From the NCBI RefSeq assembly GCF_947502895.1, contig NZ_CANNBM010000001.1, forward strand, positions 1,240,001-1,304,000: DNA of 64,000 nt, written 5' to 3'. The first letter of the stretch is position 1. Each line of letters begins with the position of its first letter. Below the pieces are notes generated by a model. That model was not told the DNA's origin and made no database searches. It saw nothing but the letters and a program-made list of their open reading frames with translations. The position numbers and the translations under genes were made by a program. Source of the DNA: an uncultured Sulfitobacter sp. (GTDB taxonomy: Bacteria; Pseudomonadota; Alphaproteobacteria; Rhodobacterales; Rhodobacteraceae). Shown here in pieces: positions 61,718 to 64,000 of the stretch.

Positions 61718-62374
61718 ATGAATTCGCCGCTTATCCAGCTTTTGGTGCTTGCCGCAATCGCGGTTTTTTTGATCCTGCGGCTGAAAAATGTGCTCGGCAC
61801 GCGGGAAGGCTTTGAAAAGCCGCCGTTGCCGACACCACCTGCCCAGCGCAGCGGCCCAGCCTTTGAAGTGATCGAAGGTGGTCCTGATCTCGATATCACC
61901 GATCACTTTGACGAAGGCACGGCACAAGCACGTGCGTTGGCCGAGATGAAGCGCATTGAACCGTCGTTTAATGTGACCGATTTTCTTGCAGGTGGCCGCG
62001 GTGCCTACGAGATGATTGTCATGGGCTACGAGACAGGCGAGCTGGACGAGATCAAATCGTTCCTGTCCGAAGACATCTACGAGAGCTTTGTAGACGGTGT
62101 TGCCGCCCGCGAAGATCAAGGCCTAACGATCGAGGCGAATTTCATCGGTGTGCGCGAAATGTCGCTAGAGAACGTGACGCTTGATCCCGACACCAAAGAG
62201 GCAGAGATGACATTGCGCTTTGTGGCGGAACTGACACAGGCCGTGCGCAACAGCGAAGGCGAGATTGTCGAAGGCAGCCTCACTGATGCTAAAAAGCAAA
62301 AAGATACGTGGGTATTCTCCCGCCACATGGGCTCGGATGATCCGAATTGGTTCTTGGTTTCTACAGACGGGTAA
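61718..62374 (+). CDS. Tim44-like domain protein
   Basis: A 218-residue protein with an N-terminal membrane helix (about 5-22, IQLLVLAAIAVFLILRL) and a C-terminal Tim44-like domain (about 75-215). Bacterial members are related to the mitochondrial import motor subunit Tim44; in alphaproteobacteria the role is not settled. It lies with secB and fxsA in an export-linked neighbourhood, which may be only historical. mltA follows, overlapping its end in the frame as annotated. Confidence 0.9.
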   Translation: MNSPLIQLLVLAAIAVFLILRLKNVLGTREGFEKPPLPTPPAQRSGPAFEVIEGGPDLDITDHFDEGTAQARALAEMKRIEPSFNVTDFLAGGRGAYEMIVMGYETGELDEIKSFLSEDIYESFVDGVAAREDQGLTIEANFIGVREMSLENVTLDPDTKEAEMTLRFVAELTQAVRNSEGEIVEGSLTDAKKQKDTWVFSRHMGSDDPNWFLVSTDG

Positions 62375-63408
62375 AATGCGCAATTCGCATCAGTGCCATT
62401 ATCGGGGCCTCGCTGTTGGCGGGGCCTTTGGCGTCTGAGGTCAAATATGATGTGTTGTCGTTTGACCAGCTGGACGGTTGGGACAATGACGATCACGCTG
62501 CTGCGTTACAGACGTTTCTGAACACCTGTAAAGACATGAAAGACCCTGATTGGAACGCGGTATGCTCTTACGCCCAATCGCGGCCAGAACCGCGCGCGTT
62601 TTTCGAGCTATTGTTCCGGCCGGTCCTGATAAGTGACGGGAAAGAGGCGCTGTTCACGGGATATTTCGAACCCGAACTTGACGGCTCACTCACCCGAACG
62701 GCACGCTATCGTTATCCCGTCTATAAGATGCCGCCCGAAGCGCGGCAAATCCGCCCTTGGCTGACGCGGCGCGAAATTCTGGAAAGTGGCGTGATGGACG
62801 GGCGCGGCCTTGTCATTGCCTATGTTGATGATCCGGTTGAGCTGTTTTTCTTGCAAATACAGGGATCTGGCCGCATCCGTCTGCCCAATGGCAATTATGT
62901 GCGCGTAGGGTATCGGGGGTCCAACGGCCATAATTACCGATCTATCGGGCAGGAACTGGTGCGGCGTGGTGTCTACCAGCCCCATCAGGTCAGCGCGCAA
63001 GTGATCAAGAACTGGGTGCGGCGTAATCCTGTGGATGGGCAGGACCTGCTCTATCATAACCCATCCTACGTATTCTTCCGCGAAGTGAGTCAGGTTCCAG
63101 CCGATAAGGGCCCGCTCGGGGCCATGAACCGGTCAATTACCACCATGCGTACCATTGCGGTTGATCCGTCATTTGTGCGTCTCGGCTCCCCTGTCTGGAT
63201 CGAGAAAGACGGCAAAGACCCGCTGCGCCGCTTGATGATCGCCCAAGACACTGGATCGGCGATCAAGGGCGCCCAGCGTGCGGATGTTTTTTTTGGTACA
63301 GGTGATGAAGCAGGCCGCGCAGCAGGCCGGTTGCGCGATCCCGGTCGTCTATTGGTGCTGATGCCGATCCAGCGCGCCTATGCCTTGCTGCCTGAAAGCG
63401 CGATATGA
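62347..63408 (+). CDS. mltA: Membrane-bound lytic murein transglycosylase A
   Basis: A 353-residue MltA that cleaves peptidoglycan glycan strands. GYFEPELDGS, QGSGRIRLPNG, and the 3D-domain AQDTGSAIKGAQRADVFFG with the catalytic Asp are intact. The start is awkward: the only in-frame start before the signal-like segment is TTG 62347, inside the Tim44-like gene. An ATG right after that gene's stop (62376) is in a different frame, suggesting a one-base frameshift (see findings). The C-terminus overlaps smr as ATGA. Confidence 0.9.
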   Translation: MVLGFYRRVKCAIRISAIIGASLLAGPLASEVKYDVLSFDQLDGWDNDDHAAALQTFLNTCKDMKDPDWNAVCSYAQSRPEPRAFFELLFRPVLISDGKEALFTGYFEPELDGSLTRTARYRYPVYKMPPEARQIRPWLTRREILESGVMDGRGLVIAYVDDPVELFFLQIQGSGRIRLPNGNYVRVGYRGSNGHNYRSIGQELVRRGVYQPHQVSAQVIKNWVRRNPVDGQDLLYHNPSYVFFREVSQVPADKGPLGAMNRSITTMRTIAVDPSFVRLGSPVWIEKDGKDPLRRLMIAQDTGSAIKGAQRADVFFGTGDEAGRAAGRLRDPGRLLVLMPIQRAYALLPESAI

Positions 63409-64000
63409 AACGCCGCCGGCTGACAGCCGAGGATCAAGAGCTTTGGGATCGTGTGCGCGCCAATACCCAAGCGATGCAGCGCAGCAATCTTGAGGTTGAG
63501 CGGTTTGATCCGGATGCAAGCCTGCCTGCGCCCGCCGATAATCCGCGCAGCATCCGCAAGGCGAAATCCGTTTTGCTGGGTAAGCCTATGGGCAAGTCGC
63601 GCGGGCCGTCCCATGATCTTGCGCCCGCAATCCATGATCATATCAGGCAGACCCCCGTCCAGATGGATCAGAAATCTTTTGGCAAGCTAAAGCGTGGTAA
63701 GCTGAGGCCCGAAGGTAAAATTGACCTGCACGGTATGACGCTGGATCGCGCCCACCCCGCCCTTTTGGGGTTCGTCATGAATGCACATGCCAGTGGTAAA
63801 CGCCTGATCCTTGTGGTGACGGGTAAGGGCAAACAGCGTGACGAGGGTGGTCCGATCCCTGTGCGGCACGGTGTTTTGCGCCATCAGGTGCCGCAGTGGC
63901 TGGCAATGCAGCCGTTGAAATCAGTTGTGTTGCAAGTGGCGCAGGCCCACGTGAGCCATGGCGGTGGCGGGGCGTATTACGTATATTTACGCCGTCACAG
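63405..64000 (+). CDS. Smr-domain protein (partial, runs off the window)
   Basis: An open frame of 198 codons continuing past the window end. It begins MKRRRLTAEDQELW and is followed by a basic linker; the C-terminal Smr (MutS2-related) domain starts at about residue 105 with KIDLHGMTLDRAH, and VVTGKGKQR and HVSHGGGGAYYVYL are visible. Smr domains are nucleic-acid nucleases. Its start overlaps the mltA stop, as is usual in alphaproteobacteria. Confidence 0.9.
   Translation, partial: MKRRRLTAEDQELWDRVRANTQAMQRSNLEVERFDPDASLPAPADNPRSIRKAKSVLLGKPMGKSRGPSHDLAPAIHDHIRQTPVQMDQKSFGKLKRGKLRPEGKIDLHGMTLDRAHPALLGFVMNAHASGKRLILVVTGKGKQRDEGGPIPVRHGVLRHQVPQWLAMQPLKSVVLQVAQAHVSHGGGGAYYVYLRRH

Noticed and set aside
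1..64000. Mobile elements, prophage, CRISPR arrays, tRNA or rRNA genes
   Set aside because: I looked through the gaps between genes and saw no transposase, integrase, direct-repeat array or tRNA-like cloverleaf. Gaps are short and the genes are core genes.

Overview
The window is a gene-dense piece of chromosome from an alphaproteobacterium, most likely a member of the Roseobacter group (order Rhodobacterales). This rests on gene content and order rather than a search: rho-mnmE-mnmG-rsmG-parA-parB on one side of an AT-rich gap and maf-aroE-coaE-dnaQ on the other, secB/fxsA/tim44/mltA/smr clustering, comF/grx/nitrilase next to ubiG and hemH, and small conserved proteins beside infB and hemH. 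I saw no rRNA, tRNA, CRISPR array, insertion sequence or prophage. Almost every gene looks like a core chromosomal gene.

Layout. 1-8 kb: secA with two envelope genes downstream on the minus strand, and on the plus strand a periplasmic parvulin, argJ and mutT. 8-14 kb: a 43-residue protein gene, a bidirectional terminator, and the rimP-nusA-ylxR-infB translation/transcription operon. 14-21 kb: proline iminopeptidase with a short solute-binding protein, ubiG, a comF-grxC-nitrilase-marR operon, a methyltransferase, hemH and a 59-residue exported protein. 21-24.3 kb: two L,D-transpeptidases around a CAP-domain lipoprotein, then a 23S-type RNA uracil methyltransferase. 24.3-31.3 kb: a pair of ABC exporters, CCA-adding enzyme, CoA pyrophosphatase, Hsp33 and another NUDIX enzyme. 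31.3-41.3 kb: a response regulator/PP2C phosphatase divergent from an HPt protein, an SDR, ilvA, argG, a sulfotransferase, msrA, a ribokinase-family kinase and maeB. 41.4-50 kb: a GT61-type glycosyltransferase whose start is probably frameshifted, mutS, hrcA-grpE, rph-rdgB-hemW.

50-64 kb is the replication and partition centre. parB, parA, rsmG, mnmG, mnmE, rho and hemJ run leftwards on the minus strand. maf, aroE, coaE, dnaQ, tim44, mltA and smr run mainly rightwards on the plus strand. Between them, at about 57,460-57,862, is the only gene-free stretch above 300 bases. It is AT-rich and carries a perfect DnaA box and several near matches, so I call it the probable oriC. Two perfect 16-bp parS palindromes lie 3-5 kb away, inside rsmG and on the mnmG start codon, next to parAB. 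Replication would initiate at the gap and ParB would load at the parS sites to segregate the origins.

I did not find a clear new multi-gene system. The items most worth a second look are the oriC/parS arrangement, the two small proteins (43 and 59 residues), the probable one-base frameshifts at the starts of the GT61 gene and of mltA, the orphan HPt/response-regulator-phosphatase pair, the half-length periplasmic binding protein, and three hairpins in tandem after argG.
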